A stretch of 64,000 nt of DNA from assembly GCF_012277315.1 (NCBI RefSeq), contig NZ_CP051157.1, positions 1,003,279 through 1,067,278 of the forward strand, read 5' to 3'. The position numbers were made by a program, and so were the translations under genes. A model generated the notes under the pieces. That model saw only the letters and a list, made by a program, of their open reading frames with translations, was not told the origin of the DNA and did no database searches. Source of the stretch: Wolbachia endosymbiont of Ctenocephalides felis wCfeJ (GTDB lineage: Bacteria; Pseudomonadota; Alphaproteobacteria; Rickettsiales; Anaplasmataceae). This document shows positions 46,977-55,591 of this stretch, piece by piece. Numbering within the stretch: the first letter of the stretch is position 1; every line of letters starts with the position of its first letter.

Positions 46977-47837
46977 ATGGCTTTGTCAAAGTTTTTAGAT
47001 CCTAAAAATAATTATGCCTTCAGGCGCATCTTTGGTACTGAAACCAATAAAGATATACTCATTCATTTTCTCAATGATGTTCTAAACCTCACTGGTGAAG
47101 CTAAAATAAAGGATGTAAAGTTTCTAAGTCCCATTCAAAACCCTGACATTGCTGCTAAAAAGGAGAGTATTGTCGATGTACTCTGTAGAGATTCTTCAGG
47201 TGTTCAGTTCATATGCGAGATGCAGGTCGCTAGAACCACTGGTTTTGAAAAACGCGCTCAATACTATGCTGCTGGAGCTTATTTTAGCCAAGCCGGAATA
47301 GGTGACAAATATCATGAACTTAAAGAAGTTATCTTCATTGCCATCACTGATTTTGTTCTATTTCCTAATAAATCAGCCTACAAATCAGATCATGTTACTC
47401 TTGATAAGATTACTCACGAACATGACCTGAAGGACTTTAGTTTTACTTTCATAGAATTACCGAAGTTTCCAAAAACAAAAGAGGATCAATTAGAAAATAT
47501 AGTAGAAAAATGGATATATTTCTTTAAGTATGCAAGTGAAACGAGTGAAGAGGATCTAAAGAAAATAGTAGGAAGTGATGAGATTATTGGCAGAGCGTAT
47601 AATGAGTTGATAGAGTATAATTGGACTAAGGAAGAGCGGGATATATATCGACAGGCTAAGAAAAATGAGGATGATAATGTATCTTGCCTCAACCAGAAAT
47701 TTAATGAAGGTAGGGCAGCAGAAAAGATAGAAGTTGCTAAAAACTCACTTAAAGCAGGTGTCTCTGTAGATGTTATCGCTCAAATTACCGGCCTTTCAGT
47801 AGATGAAATAAAACAACTACAAAAAGAAATTACTTAA
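46977..47837 (+). CDS. Rpn family / PD-(D/E)XK nuclease transposase
   Basis: The 286-residue protein starts MALSKFLDPKNNYAFRRIFG, the standard N-terminus of this family. The nuclease core follows: Asp67 in ESIVDVLCRD and Glu81-x-Gln83 in FICEMQVART. KRAQYYAAGAYFSQ comes next, and the C-terminal helix-turn-helix-like end VDVIAQITGLSVDEIKQLQ. Rpn proteins are recombination-promoting DNA endonucleases, very common in Wolbachia. The frame is intact. The stop shares TTAA with the stop of the 47834 gene on the other strand. Confidence 0.92.
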   Translation: MALSKFLDPKNNYAFRRIFGTETNKDILIHFLNDVLNLTGEAKIKDVKFLSPIQNPDIAAKKESIVDVLCRDSSGVQFICEMQVARTTGFEKRAQYYAAGAYFSQAGIGDKYHELKEVIFIAITDFVLFPNKSAYKSDHVTLDKITHEHDLKDFSFTFIELPKFPKTKEDQLENIVEKWIYFFKYASETSEEDLKKIVGSDEIIGRAYNELIEYNWTKEERDIYRQAKKNEDDNVSCLNQKFNEGRAAEKIEVAKNSLKAGVSVDVIAQITGLSVDEIKQLQKEIT

Positions 47838-50575
47838 TGCCCTGGCGATCTCTTTAACTGCTTGTCCACGGTCACGCTGCTAAAATGAGATTCAGGTCCA
47901 CCAGTTTTTGCTTCTGAACGAATAACACTAGTAAGAGCAACAGTAGCAAGTACATGATTAATCGCTCCTTTAGCCAACTCTGATAAAGATTGTTTTAGCT
48001 TCCGCGTTTGCTCTGCTTCTTCAATTTCACGTCTTGAACCTATAAAAGGAATTACTTTGGTTGCTTGCACTACTTCCTTCATATTCTGACCTTTCTTTAA
48101 ACTATCAAGATAATCTCTAGCTGTCATACTTATTTCTTTTCTATCTAAGTGCTCTTGAAATTTTTTACTACTTAAATTCATATCAGCATTGATAAGTAAT
48201 GGTACACCGCCTCCTATGTTAATTTTAGTGCCAAAGTCATATAGCTGTACTCTGGATATCTCTTGGCCATTAAACTTAATAAGACCAAGCTCCTTGTCCT
48301 GCTCTGCCAGAAGTTGACGCTCTGTTTTGATTTCTTTTGCTAAAATTTGCTTATCCTTATCAGACAGTAAGCTGTTAGCTCTAGCAACATCAAAGTGCTC
48401 AACAAGCAGACCCTTTTCTCCCATTTCATAGCCAGCAGATTTTATTCCTTTTTCTACAACTTGCATCAGTTGATCAATACTTTTCAGTCCAGAAACAAAC
48501 GCTGCATTGCTATCAAAATAGGCATAATTATCACCTTTTCTATAAATTGCAACAACGTGGTTACTTGTAACTAGATGAATAGCAAAATCACCTTTAATTC
48601 CAGCTATATAATCTGATAGTTCGCTCAACATCTTATGATCCTGAGTACGAATTAAGCTTGAAGGTAAACTATTCGTAGTAGAATCTTGTTGTCTTTCAAA
48701 GCTACTCAGTAATTTACTAAAAGCAAAAGCTTCCCTTTCCTCTCTTTTTGATACCTGTTTGCCCTGCGCTATACGCTCATAAATTTCGGCTGAAGCTTTT
48801 AGATTACTTACAAAAGATTCACCACTTCGTGATAATAAAGCCTGGGATAAGCCACGAGTAATAGCAATACACTTGCCTTCAAATTTAACATTCCTTGCCG
48901 CAAAAGAAGGGAGATAGAGGCCTTGTTCTAGAGATTTTACCTCTGAATTTGGAATATAACTAGAAACAAACTTAGATAGATATAAAAATGTTTTTTGTTG
49001 CTTTTCATAACATTGAATATTACACTTTTTTCTCTGTGCCCGTTTTATATAACACTCCTTTAAAAAGTTAACAACTTGCCGATTCCCTGCTAAATCTAGA
49101 GAGGTTGTACCATCTTTAGTGGTTTTCTTAAAATTGGCTCCATTATTGACTAGATACTTTACTATTTCTAATCTGCCTTTTAAAGCAGCCAAATGAAGAG
49201 GCGTCATGCCATCTTTATTAGCTGCATCTAGATCAGCCACGTTATCAACTAGATACTTTACTATTTCTAATCTGCCTTCTAAAGCAGCCCAATGAAGAGG
49301 CATCATGCCATCTTTATCAGCTGCATTTAAACTAGCTCCGTTATCGACTAGATATCTTACTGTTTTCAATCTATCATCCTTATCGAAAAGATCAATCATA
49401 GCAGCCAAGTGCAGAGGAGCCCTACCATCTTTATCAACTACATTTAAATCAGCTCCTTTGTCAACTAGATATTGTACTACTTCCAGTTTTCCATATTGAG
49501 AAGCCAAATGAAGAATAGTTCTATTAAGCCAATCAGCTACATTCAAATCAACTTTTTTATCTTCGATTAGATATTGCACTATTTCCAGTCTACCCTTTGC
49601 AGCAGCTAGATGAAGAGGAGTTCTGCTAAAATAAGTGATAGTGGCTGCTCTACTCTTCGAAGCAGTAAAAAAGAGAGTGTGGCCGATAGAGATAGTAGCT
49701 GCATTCAAGTCAGCTCCTTTGTCAACTAGATATTGTACTACTTCCAATCTGCCATTATAAGCAGCTAAATGAAGTGGGGTCATTCTATTATGGATGTCAG
49801 CTATATTTAAATTAGCTCCTTTGTCAACCAGATATTGTACTGCCTCTAGTTCTCCTTCTTGCGAAGCACGATGTAGAGGTACCCAACCGCTTCTATCTTT
49901 GTCATTAATATTGGCTCCTTTACTAACAAGGTATTTTATTGCTCCTAAATCTCCTTCTCTAGCAGCGTCATGTAGAGAAGTATAAGTAGGACTTTTTCTT
50001 TCTGTACTAGCCAATATATCCACAATTTCTGTGAGTCCTTTTTCTTTAGCAATATTTGAAGGTGTTTTACCGTGATTGTCCTTTGCATCAATATTAGCGC
50101 CTTTCTCCGTAAGAAATTTTACAACTTCTGGATTACCAGCCTCAATAGCATAATGTAATGCTGTCCAGTTTATTTCATTCTTATGTATGTTAATAACCCT
50201 GTGAGCCACTGAACCACATTTTTCTATCAGACTTCTTATTTTTTCTAGACTATTGCATTCAATAAACTGAACTAACTTAGTATATAGTTGCAACTTTAAA
50301 TCTTCCGTGTAATTATCTCTTTTATTTTGATCAGATAACGTATCATATGCAGCTTGTAGCCTTTTAAAAGTTCCATCCAAATTATCTAACTCCTCTTCTT
50401 CTACTTCTGATAGATCATCATTTTTTCTTTTTTGCGATAGGTAGTTATACCTTACTATTTTTTCTGGTGGCAACCTATCTGGGTGGTATTTTAGAGATAA
50501 CGCTTTGTACGATTTTGTTATTTCACTTAGAGTGGCATCTAATTTTACACCTAATATATCATAGTGATCTAGCAT
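47834..50575 (-). CDS. DnaJ-ANK-C58-like cysteine protease effector
   Basis: The 913 residues combine three modules. A J domain (MLDHYDILGVKLDATLSEIT, HPD at 31-33) covers 1-95. About ten ankyrin repeats (130-490, with one degenerate) have the form GRLEVVQYLVDKGADLN. The cysteine-protease block has Cys569 (EGKCIAITRG), His673 (SNHVVAIYR) and Asp688 (YAYFDSN). After that a region of about 180 residues and the tail VTVDKQLKRSPGH are nearly the same as in the 30934 protein. J domains activate Hsp70, so this protein might recruit a host or own Hsp70 to a bound target. AGGAGGTAGAA precedes the ATG. The frame is intact. Confidence 0.85.
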   Translation of the reverse strand: MLDHYDILGVKLDATLSEITKSYKALSLKYHPDRLPPEKIVRYNYLSQKRKNDDLSEVEEEELDNLDGTFKRLQAAYDTLSDQNKRDNYTEDLKLQLYTKLVQFIECNSLEKIRSLIEKCGSVAHRVINIHKNEINWTALHYAIEAGNPEVVKFLTEKGANIDAKDNHGKTPSNIAKEKGLTEIVDILASTERKSPTYTSLHDAAREGDLGAIKYLVSKGANINDKDRSGWVPLHRASQEGELEAVQYLVDKGANLNIADIHNRMTPLHLAAYNGRLEVVQYLVDKGADLNAATISIGHTLFFTASKSRAATITYFSRTPLHLAAAKGRLEIVQYLIEDKKVDLNVADWLNRTILHLASQYGKLEVVQYLVDKGADLNVVDKDGRAPLHLAAMIDLFDKDDRLKTVRYLVDNGASLNAADKDGMMPLHWAALEGRLEIVKYLVDNVADLDAANKDGMTPLHLAALKGRLEIVKYLVNNGANFKKTTKDGTTSLDLAGNRQVVNFLKECYIKRAQRKKCNIQCYEKQQKTFLYLSKFVSSYIPNSEVKSLEQGLYLPSFAARNVKFEGKCIAITRGLSQALLSRSGESFVSNLKASAEIYERIAQGKQVSKREEREAFAFSKLLSSFERQQDSTTNSLPSSLIRTQDHKMLSELSDYIAGIKGDFAIHLVTSNHVVAIYRKGDNYAYFDSNAAFVSGLKSIDQLMQVVEKGIKSAGYEMGEKGLLVEHFDVARANSLLSDKDKQILAKEIKTERQLLAEQDKELGLIKFNGQEISRVQLYDFGTKINIGGGVPLLINADMNLSSKKFQEHLDRKEISMTARDYLDSLKKGQNMKEVVQATKVIPFIGSRREIEEAEQTRKLKQSLSELAKGAINHVLATVALTSVIRSEAKTGGPESHFSSVTVDKQLKRSPGH

Positions 50576-50963
50576 TTCTACCTCCTATTTTAAAAATATT
50601 CCTCTGTGTTTATACCAAAACAAACAATATAATGCAATAAAAAGTATTAATGGAAATTATTTTGCACTATAGATTGACTGCTATAGCTAACCTAATTACT
50701 TGGTAGATACCGTCTCGCCAGTCAACAAGAAAATTATGAAAATTGGATCTAAATTGCCTAAGCTGTATTGTAAAATCAAAAAATACTACCAATTCACGCC
50801 TTGTATAGCGGTATACAAGTTATAGTTATGTTGATAAGTAAATTGGTTTATACATATAAGACAGCAGAAATTTACTTATCAACATATACACTAACCAATT
50901 ACATTCAATAAATTTGTATATGATACCATTTTACATAAGATAAAATGGAAGCATCTTTTGATT
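50576..50963. other. IS110 right flank with a perfect long hairpin
   Basis: TATGTTGATAAGTAAATT (50827-50844) and its exact reverse complement (50869-50886) form an 18-bp stem with a 24-nt loop. A CTTGTATA-gcgg-TATACAAG hairpin lies near 50799-50818. No gene is seen. The region includes the downstream end of the IS110 element, whose border I cannot fix. Confidence 0.6.
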
Positions 50964-51986
50964 TTAAATTATTAAACCTTCAGTCAACCTCCTAGCTCTG
51001 TAGTTTTTGATATGATCAGGATTAAAAGCACTTTTGGATTTTAAAGTACCGAAGATAATATGCAGAAGTTTACGCATTGCAGCACCAACGATGGCCATAT
51101 TATGCTTACCCTTTTCCTTTAATTTTTGGCAAAAACTCATAATGATAGGATTGTGATTCTTAGCTACTATGGCAGGAAAGAACAAAGCCTTTCGTAATGT
51201 TTGTGAACCTGATTTACTTAACCTGGGTTTGCCATATACAGATGAACCTGACGTTATATTTCGTGGTGTAACTCCTGCGTATGCTGCCAATTGTCTAGCA
51301 TCTCTAAAAGCCTCCATGTCAGGAACTTCAGCTAAAATAGCTATTGCTGATTCTTCTCCTATGCCTGGAATAGTCAATAGAAGTTGAAAATTTTCCAACA
51401 ATTCTTTGTGCTGCTTTAATAATTCACGTATGGAGTCTTTTATTGTTTCTATTTTTTGAGCTATATTTATTGCAAGGTCTTCCCAAGCATTTGCAACTTC
51501 TTTAGGCAGTCTCTCTTTGTTTTCTAGATGATTATTCATTAATGTCAATTCATCTTTTAACGCAGCCAAACAACGATAAAGATGTCTTAATTTTTTCAAT
51601 TCAGGAGAAGGCGGTGTCCAGCGTGAAGGCTCCTGTCTTTGGCAATAATCAGCAATAATTTCTGCATCAATCTGATCATTCTTTTGTCGTGCAAGCTTAC
51701 TCCTCGCATAAGATTTAATGCAATAAGGATTGACAACACTAACAAAATGTCCAGCATTATGCAGAAATTCAGCCAAAGCTTCGCTATAACAGCCAGTAGC
51801 TTCCATACAAGCTTTCACTTGTTCTACGTTATGTTTTTGTAGAAAGTTCAGTAGACCTTGAAATCCGCTATCATCGTTTTTCAAGTTCCTTCTCCTAGTT
51901 TCACGTTTTCCTTTTTTACTTATAAATGAGAGACAAACATCAAAGCGATCTTTTGATACATCGATGCCCAAAAAGTTATTGATCAT
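50964..51986 (-). CDS. IS110-family transposase
   Basis: The 340-residue protein has the N-terminal DEDD/RuvC-like domain (NFLGIDVSKDRFDVC, CMEATGCYSEAL, KNDQIDAEIIADYC), a coiled coil and the Tnp_IS110 C-terminal domain (LLTIPGIGEESAIAILAEVP, ARQLAAYAGVTPRN, LSKSGSQTLRKALF). The catalytic Asp/Glu/Asp and Ser pattern is complete. I chose the ATG at 51986 with GGGGTT upstream; one at 51998 is possible. IS110 elements lack long terminal inverted repeats and carry a noncoding end that specifies a bridge RNA. That end would be the sequence just upstream (52020-52191). Confidence 0.92.
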   Translation of the reverse strand: MINNFLGIDVSKDRFDVCLSFISKKGKRETRRRNLKNDDSGFQGLLNFLQKHNVEQVKACMEATGCYSEALAEFLHNAGHFVSVVNPYCIKSYARSKLARQKNDQIDAEIIADYCQRQEPSRWTPPSPELKKLRHLYRCLAALKDELTLMNNHLENKERLPKEVANAWEDLAINIAQKIETIKDSIRELLKQHKELLENFQLLLTIPGIGEESAIAILAEVPDMEAFRDARQLAAYAGVTPRNITSGSSVYGKPRLSKSGSQTLRKALFFPAIVAKNHNPIIMSFCQKLKEKGKHNMAIVGAAMRKLLHIIFGTLKSKSAFNPDHIKNYRARRLTEGLII

Positions 51987-52019
51987 ATATAACCCCATAC
52001 GTTACCATTAAAAATGAAA

Positions 52020-52191
52020 AGTAAGGCTAGTCTTGTGGATACAGAATTAGAACCATTTAGGTCTTTCTACGATACCGTCCAGCCTCTACTTTTGAGAAGG
52101 GAACTCTTACCTTGCTAACAGATTTTATATCTAAGGGCTATAACAGAGTTCTTCCCTTCTCCATCTAATGCTTAAGCTTAAAACATTAGAT
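52020..52191 (-). ncRNA. Candidate IS110 bridge RNA
   Basis: On the transposase strand, three stem-loops follow one another before the gene. The first is ATCTAATG/CATTAGAT (52163-52191). The second is a long stem GAGAAGGGAA.../...TTCCCTTCTC (52094-52161) with an internal loop and an inner AGAT/ATCT stem. The third is AGTAGAGGCT/AGCCTTACT (52020-52090) with an internal loop and an inner AGACC/GGTTCT stem. A 5' stem-loop followed by two loops with split guide-like strands, 172 nt in total, is the known architecture of IS110 bridge RNAs. Nothing here proves expression. Confidence 0.55.
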
Positions 52192-52385
52192 GCTTTCTTC
52201 AAGATACAAGAGCATTAGCAAATAATGAGCATCTAAGTAACACTCAAGGAATAGTAGCTAGAAACGAGAAGCCAAGGAGTTTTATGAGTGACGTCTCTTC
52301 TCCAAAAAGCTTCAGTGCTATTAATCAAAAGACTGTCGGCTATTTAAGATAAAAAAGCTGTCAAAGCAAATTTGTTGAAAGTAGT
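52192..52385. other. Left flank of IS110 element and gene leader
   Basis: No gene. It holds the unknown left border of the IS110 element and the leader of the 52386 gene, whose AAAGTAGT leaves no strong ribosome-binding site. Confidence 0.4.
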
Positions 52386-53687
52386 ATGGAACAATATACA
52401 TTTAGAGCAGATAATAAAGATCCGATTTATAAAAAGCTACTCAAGCTTCCTACTGCATATTACATACTCAAAAGAAATGGTGATGCATACACTATTGAAT
52501 CACATATTGGTACAGCCAAAGTGCAGAATGCTATTGACTTAAATTTAAGGAAGAAGGGTGATAAAATAGTTTTATGTGAAAAAAACTTACCTCTGAAAGC
52601 AAAAAAAGGTAATGAAGAAAAAGACCTTATTATAGAACAAGAAGCTACGATAGGTGGAAGTAGGGATAATATTATAGAAGAACTCAGATCCTATGAAGTA
52701 CGCACTGCATCTGGAAAAATAACAGGTGTTATAGGTTCTTATTACCTCAAACTAATACCTAATAAATGGGAATTGAACTTTATCAATTTTTATGGTGAAA
52801 ATGATCCAGTACTAGAAAAAATCAAGAAAGAAAAGGGCGAACTTTATTTTACAATAAAAGATAATGATATAGATTGTTCTAAGACTATCTATATATCAGA
52901 TAAAAATGGAAGACCTATTACAGTATATGGTGACAATCAGTACACATTGAATACATGTGATCCTTTAACAATAAGTGATATATCAACAATAATAGACAGC
53001 TTAGAGCCGAAATTTACTTTGCAAAAGGGAGAAGAATTACGGGATAATACTTATAAAGCAAATATTGCCTTGGATGATAAGGTAATAGCCACTCTACCAA
53101 AAGTAGGTTACTACATGCTTGATGATCAATTAGTCATACGCAATCATGTTACGCAAGAGACAGTGGTCATTCCCAGCGATTTCCATTATTTAAAAGTTAT
53201 CAAATTTGGTGATAATGATTACAAACTAACTTTTTGTAATGTTCTTGGTAATGAATTCTTTGAGTATAAAAAATATGATCCACAGTACTCAAATGTTCCA
53301 GATGAATACAAATTCATAAGCTTAAGTTGCACAAAAAAAGAATACAATCCCAGTCTTGGGGAACTACTTAGCCATCGACCATCATTCTTTATTGCAGAAG
53401 GGTCTCTTGAACTAGGTCCAGATTTAGATAAACATGTGGCTGAGGTGTTCGAGTTAACACCTGCTGGAAAAGGCAGAAAAATGGCCATATTAATCGATGA
53501 ATTTGGCTATTTTAATCAAGATGGCATGTTTATGCATTGTAATTACCATACAGGAAGCAAATATCAAATTTATGATCCTGCTGAAATTGATAAAGAATAT
53601 AAGATAACAGACGCAGATAATGAGTTTTACCTAACAAAATACAACGATATGATCCTTCACACTATTCCGGAGCTTATAGCCTCTTAA
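52386..53687 (+). CDS. Unknown protein, full-length paralogue of the 19217 gene
   Basis: The 433-residue protein starts MEQYTFRADNKDPIYKKLLK. No domain is recognised; it is beta-rich. The N-terminal 190 residues differ clearly from the 19217 paralogue, but from FTLQKGEEL onward the two are almost identical. The pattern suggests recent gene conversion or recombination of the 3' part. The end YNDMILHTIPELIAS is kept here and lost in the paralogue. The stop TAA shares TTAA with the stop of an Rpn-transposase fragment on the other strand. It lies beside an IS110 element and a WO-type regulator. Confidence 0.78.
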   Translation: MEQYTFRADNKDPIYKKLLKLPTAYYILKRNGDAYTIESHIGTAKVQNAIDLNLRKKGDKIVLCEKNLPLKAKKGNEEKDLIIEQEATIGGSRDNIIEELRSYEVRTASGKITGVIGSYYLKLIPNKWELNFINFYGENDPVLEKIKKEKGELYFTIKDNDIDCSKTIYISDKNGRPITVYGDNQYTLNTCDPLTISDISTIIDSLEPKFTLQKGEELRDNTYKANIALDDKVIATLPKVGYYMLDDQLVIRNHVTQETVVIPSDFHYLKVIKFGDNDYKLTFCNVLGNEFFEYKKYDPQYSNVPDEYKFISLSCTKKEYNPSLGELLSHRPSFFIAEGSLELGPDLDKHVAEVFELTPAGKGRKMAILIDEFGYFNQDGMFMHCNYHTGSKYQIYDPAEIDKEYKITDADNEFYLTKYNDMILHTIPELIAS

Positions 53688-53758
53688 AGTTTCTCAATTT
53701 CACTAGTAGCCAGCCCTGTAAATTTAGCGATGGTTTTGATGTCCATTTGATCGGTGCC
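53684..53758 (-). pseudogene. 3' end of a second Rpn-family transposase (fragment)
   Basis: Read on the minus strand the sequence gives MDIKTIAKFTGLATSEIEKL and a stop, the typical C-terminal helix-turn-helix-like end of Rpn-family proteins, but of a different subtype from the 46977 gene. The stop overlaps the 52386 gene's stop in TTAA. Confidence 0.75.
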
Positions 53759-53769
53759 TATATACACAG

Positions 53770-54151
53770 TAACATGCTAATAAATCTTACTTTTTTAAAC
53801 TTTATAGTGCATAAAAGAAAAAAACGACCGCCAGAGACAACTCTACAATCGCATTTAAGGCTTTAGGTGTAGGTTTGGATCATCCTTTCACAACTACCTC
53901 TGTAACATGCCTAAAAAGGCTAGCGAATGAATTCATAGATTTAACTGCTATAAAAAGCTTTAAAAATACCTGTTTTTAGTGTAGTAGATCAACCTCTCAA
54001 GAAAAACGAGCGTTAAAACTCAAATGCGATATCGCGAGGACGAGCTTGTCGATCCCCTACATTTTGACATAATAGAGAACCTAAAGTTTAACGTCAACAT
54101 TTAGTAGAAATTTCATATTAACCTGTGTAATGTTTATTTTTGTGAAAAAGA
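53770..54151 (+). repeat. Dispersed leader repeat (copy B)
   Basis: The stretch aligns with 20500-20775 on the minus strand (anchors ATGCTAATAAATCTTA, CTACAATCGCATTTAAGGC, ACAACTACCTCTGTAA, GTGGCCACTGGTAATAATAG). The AGGAG of the other copy is AGTAG here and its mini-ORF ATG is ATA. It leads into the HTH gene. No other gene is present. Confidence 0.6.
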
Positions 54152-55591
54152 GTGGCCACTGGTAATAATAGCTATAATAAGCATACTATTCTTGCAAGAT
54201 ACAAAATAGCCGAAAATATAAGAAGCTGGATATTAAAGCGAAAATATACTGTAAAAGATTTATCAAATAAAACAGGCATAGGATACTACACGCTACTTAG
54301 GTATGTACAAGGAAAATGTGGCATTCCAACTGGAGAATTAAAAAAAATAGCAAGTGCTCTAGATGTCAGAAGCCTATTCCCTAAACGCAAAATGCTAAAA
54401 GAGAACGGTTTTGGTAAGGTTAAAGACCAAATAATGTATAATTTCATGGGAAGGTACACACAAACAAGAGAGCGAGAGTCACGTAAAGCAATCTATGCAT
54501 TAACACAATCTGTCCGAGCTCAAAAAGAAAGCAATGCAAAAACAGCAAGAATAAAAATGGCAAGGAATATGCTTGAAGTAGGATTTTCTGCTGACGTTAT
54601 CTACCAAGCAACCGGTTTATTAGCTGATGAGTACAATAACAAAGAGAAAAAACCACCCAAGCGTCAAGATGAAGGAGAAGAGATAAAAAAGTGGAGGATA
54701 ATACGAGGATATACACAAGAATATTTAGCGGGAAAGCTAGGTGTATCAAGTTCAAAAATATATAACTGTGAACAGGGAAATGTTATCATTTTAGGTGAAA
54801 CATTACATGAAATAGCAGAAGAATTATCAAAGGATGCGGAAGACCTAATGCATGAACCAACAAAAAAAGATTATTATGATGAAAGTTTATTTGGCAGCTT
54901 ATTATCAGACTACTCTGGTACAAAGGTCGAAAAAAACGGACCAGTATTATCATTTGGAAGAATAAATTTCTTCAGTTCTAGAGGTCCACTAGTTGAAATT
55001 ATAAATAGCTATCTACGGAACCATTATGAACAAGCTTTCAGCAATGACATATATCGTTTAGATGTAGCTATACTTGGAGAAACAGAGCCTCACACAAAGA
55101 GTTACAAATGCGTCTACGAAAGAGGTCATCAATGGTACAACTTCGAAACACTGTATCCTCTACCCCAAAGTTTACTACCAGAAATTAAATTTGCCAAAGC
55201 CGAAATAGTATTATCGGATAGTTGGAACTTAGGTGAAATAAATGCTTGCTTTCCAGTTGCTAGCGTAGAAGAAGAAGGTAACAAATTTATATTGGGAAGT
55301 GATAGGCTATCTCAGCAACTATGGAATTTAAAATACAAACCAATTTTAGAAAGGTTCAGTGTTACCTATAATTACACAGCAGCAAACCATACCAATCAAA
55401 AAATTATAAGATATGGTATAGCAAAACACTACATTCATTTTAAAAACGATTTAGATTCAAAACAAAAAGATCCGATCCACGAGTTAGAAAATTACATTTT
55501 AGTATTTTATTCCGGAGTCCTCACCTGGCACGAACATCGTCATTTGAATAGAAAATGGGTGGAAAAACAGATTGTTTGTTTAATAAAGTAG
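54152..55591 (+). CDS. Double-HTH WO-type transcriptional regulator with unknown C-terminal domain
   Basis: The 479-residue protein (GTG start) has two XRE-type HTH domains: residues 17-70 (IRSWILKRKYTVKDLSNKTG, YTLLRYVQGKCG) and about 175-232 (IKKWRIIRGYTQEYLAGKLG, SSKIYNCEQGN). Between them lies ARNMLEVGFSADVIYQATGL, like the C-terminal element of Rpn transposases (AKNSLKAGVSVDVIAQITGL). The final 230 residues form an unrecognised domain rich in aromatic residues (ERGHQWYNFETLYPLP, WHEHRHLNRKWVEKQ). Double-HTH regulators are typical of phage WO. The large C-terminal addition is unusual. It precedes the ankyrin and recombinase genes on the same strand. Confidence 0.82.
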   Translation: MATGNNSYNKHTILARYKIAENIRSWILKRKYTVKDLSNKTGIGYYTLLRYVQGKCGIPTGELKKIASALDVRSLFPKRKMLKENGFGKVKDQIMYNFMGRYTQTRERESRKAIYALTQSVRAQKESNAKTARIKMARNMLEVGFSADVIYQATGLLADEYNNKEKKPPKRQDEGEEIKKWRIIRGYTQEYLAGKLGVSSSKIYNCEQGNVIILGETLHEIAEELSKDAEDLMHEPTKKDYYDESLFGSLLSDYSGTKVEKNGPVLSFGRINFFSSRGPLVEIINSYLRNHYEQAFSNDIYRLDVAILGETEPHTKSYKCVYERGHQWYNFETLYPLPQSLLPEIKFAKAEIVLSDSWNLGEINACFPVASVEEEGNKFILGSDRLSQQLWNLKYKPILERFSVTYNYTAANHTNQKIIRYGIAKHYIHFKNDLDSKQKDPIHELENYILVFYSGVLTWHEHRHLNRKWVEKQIVCLIK

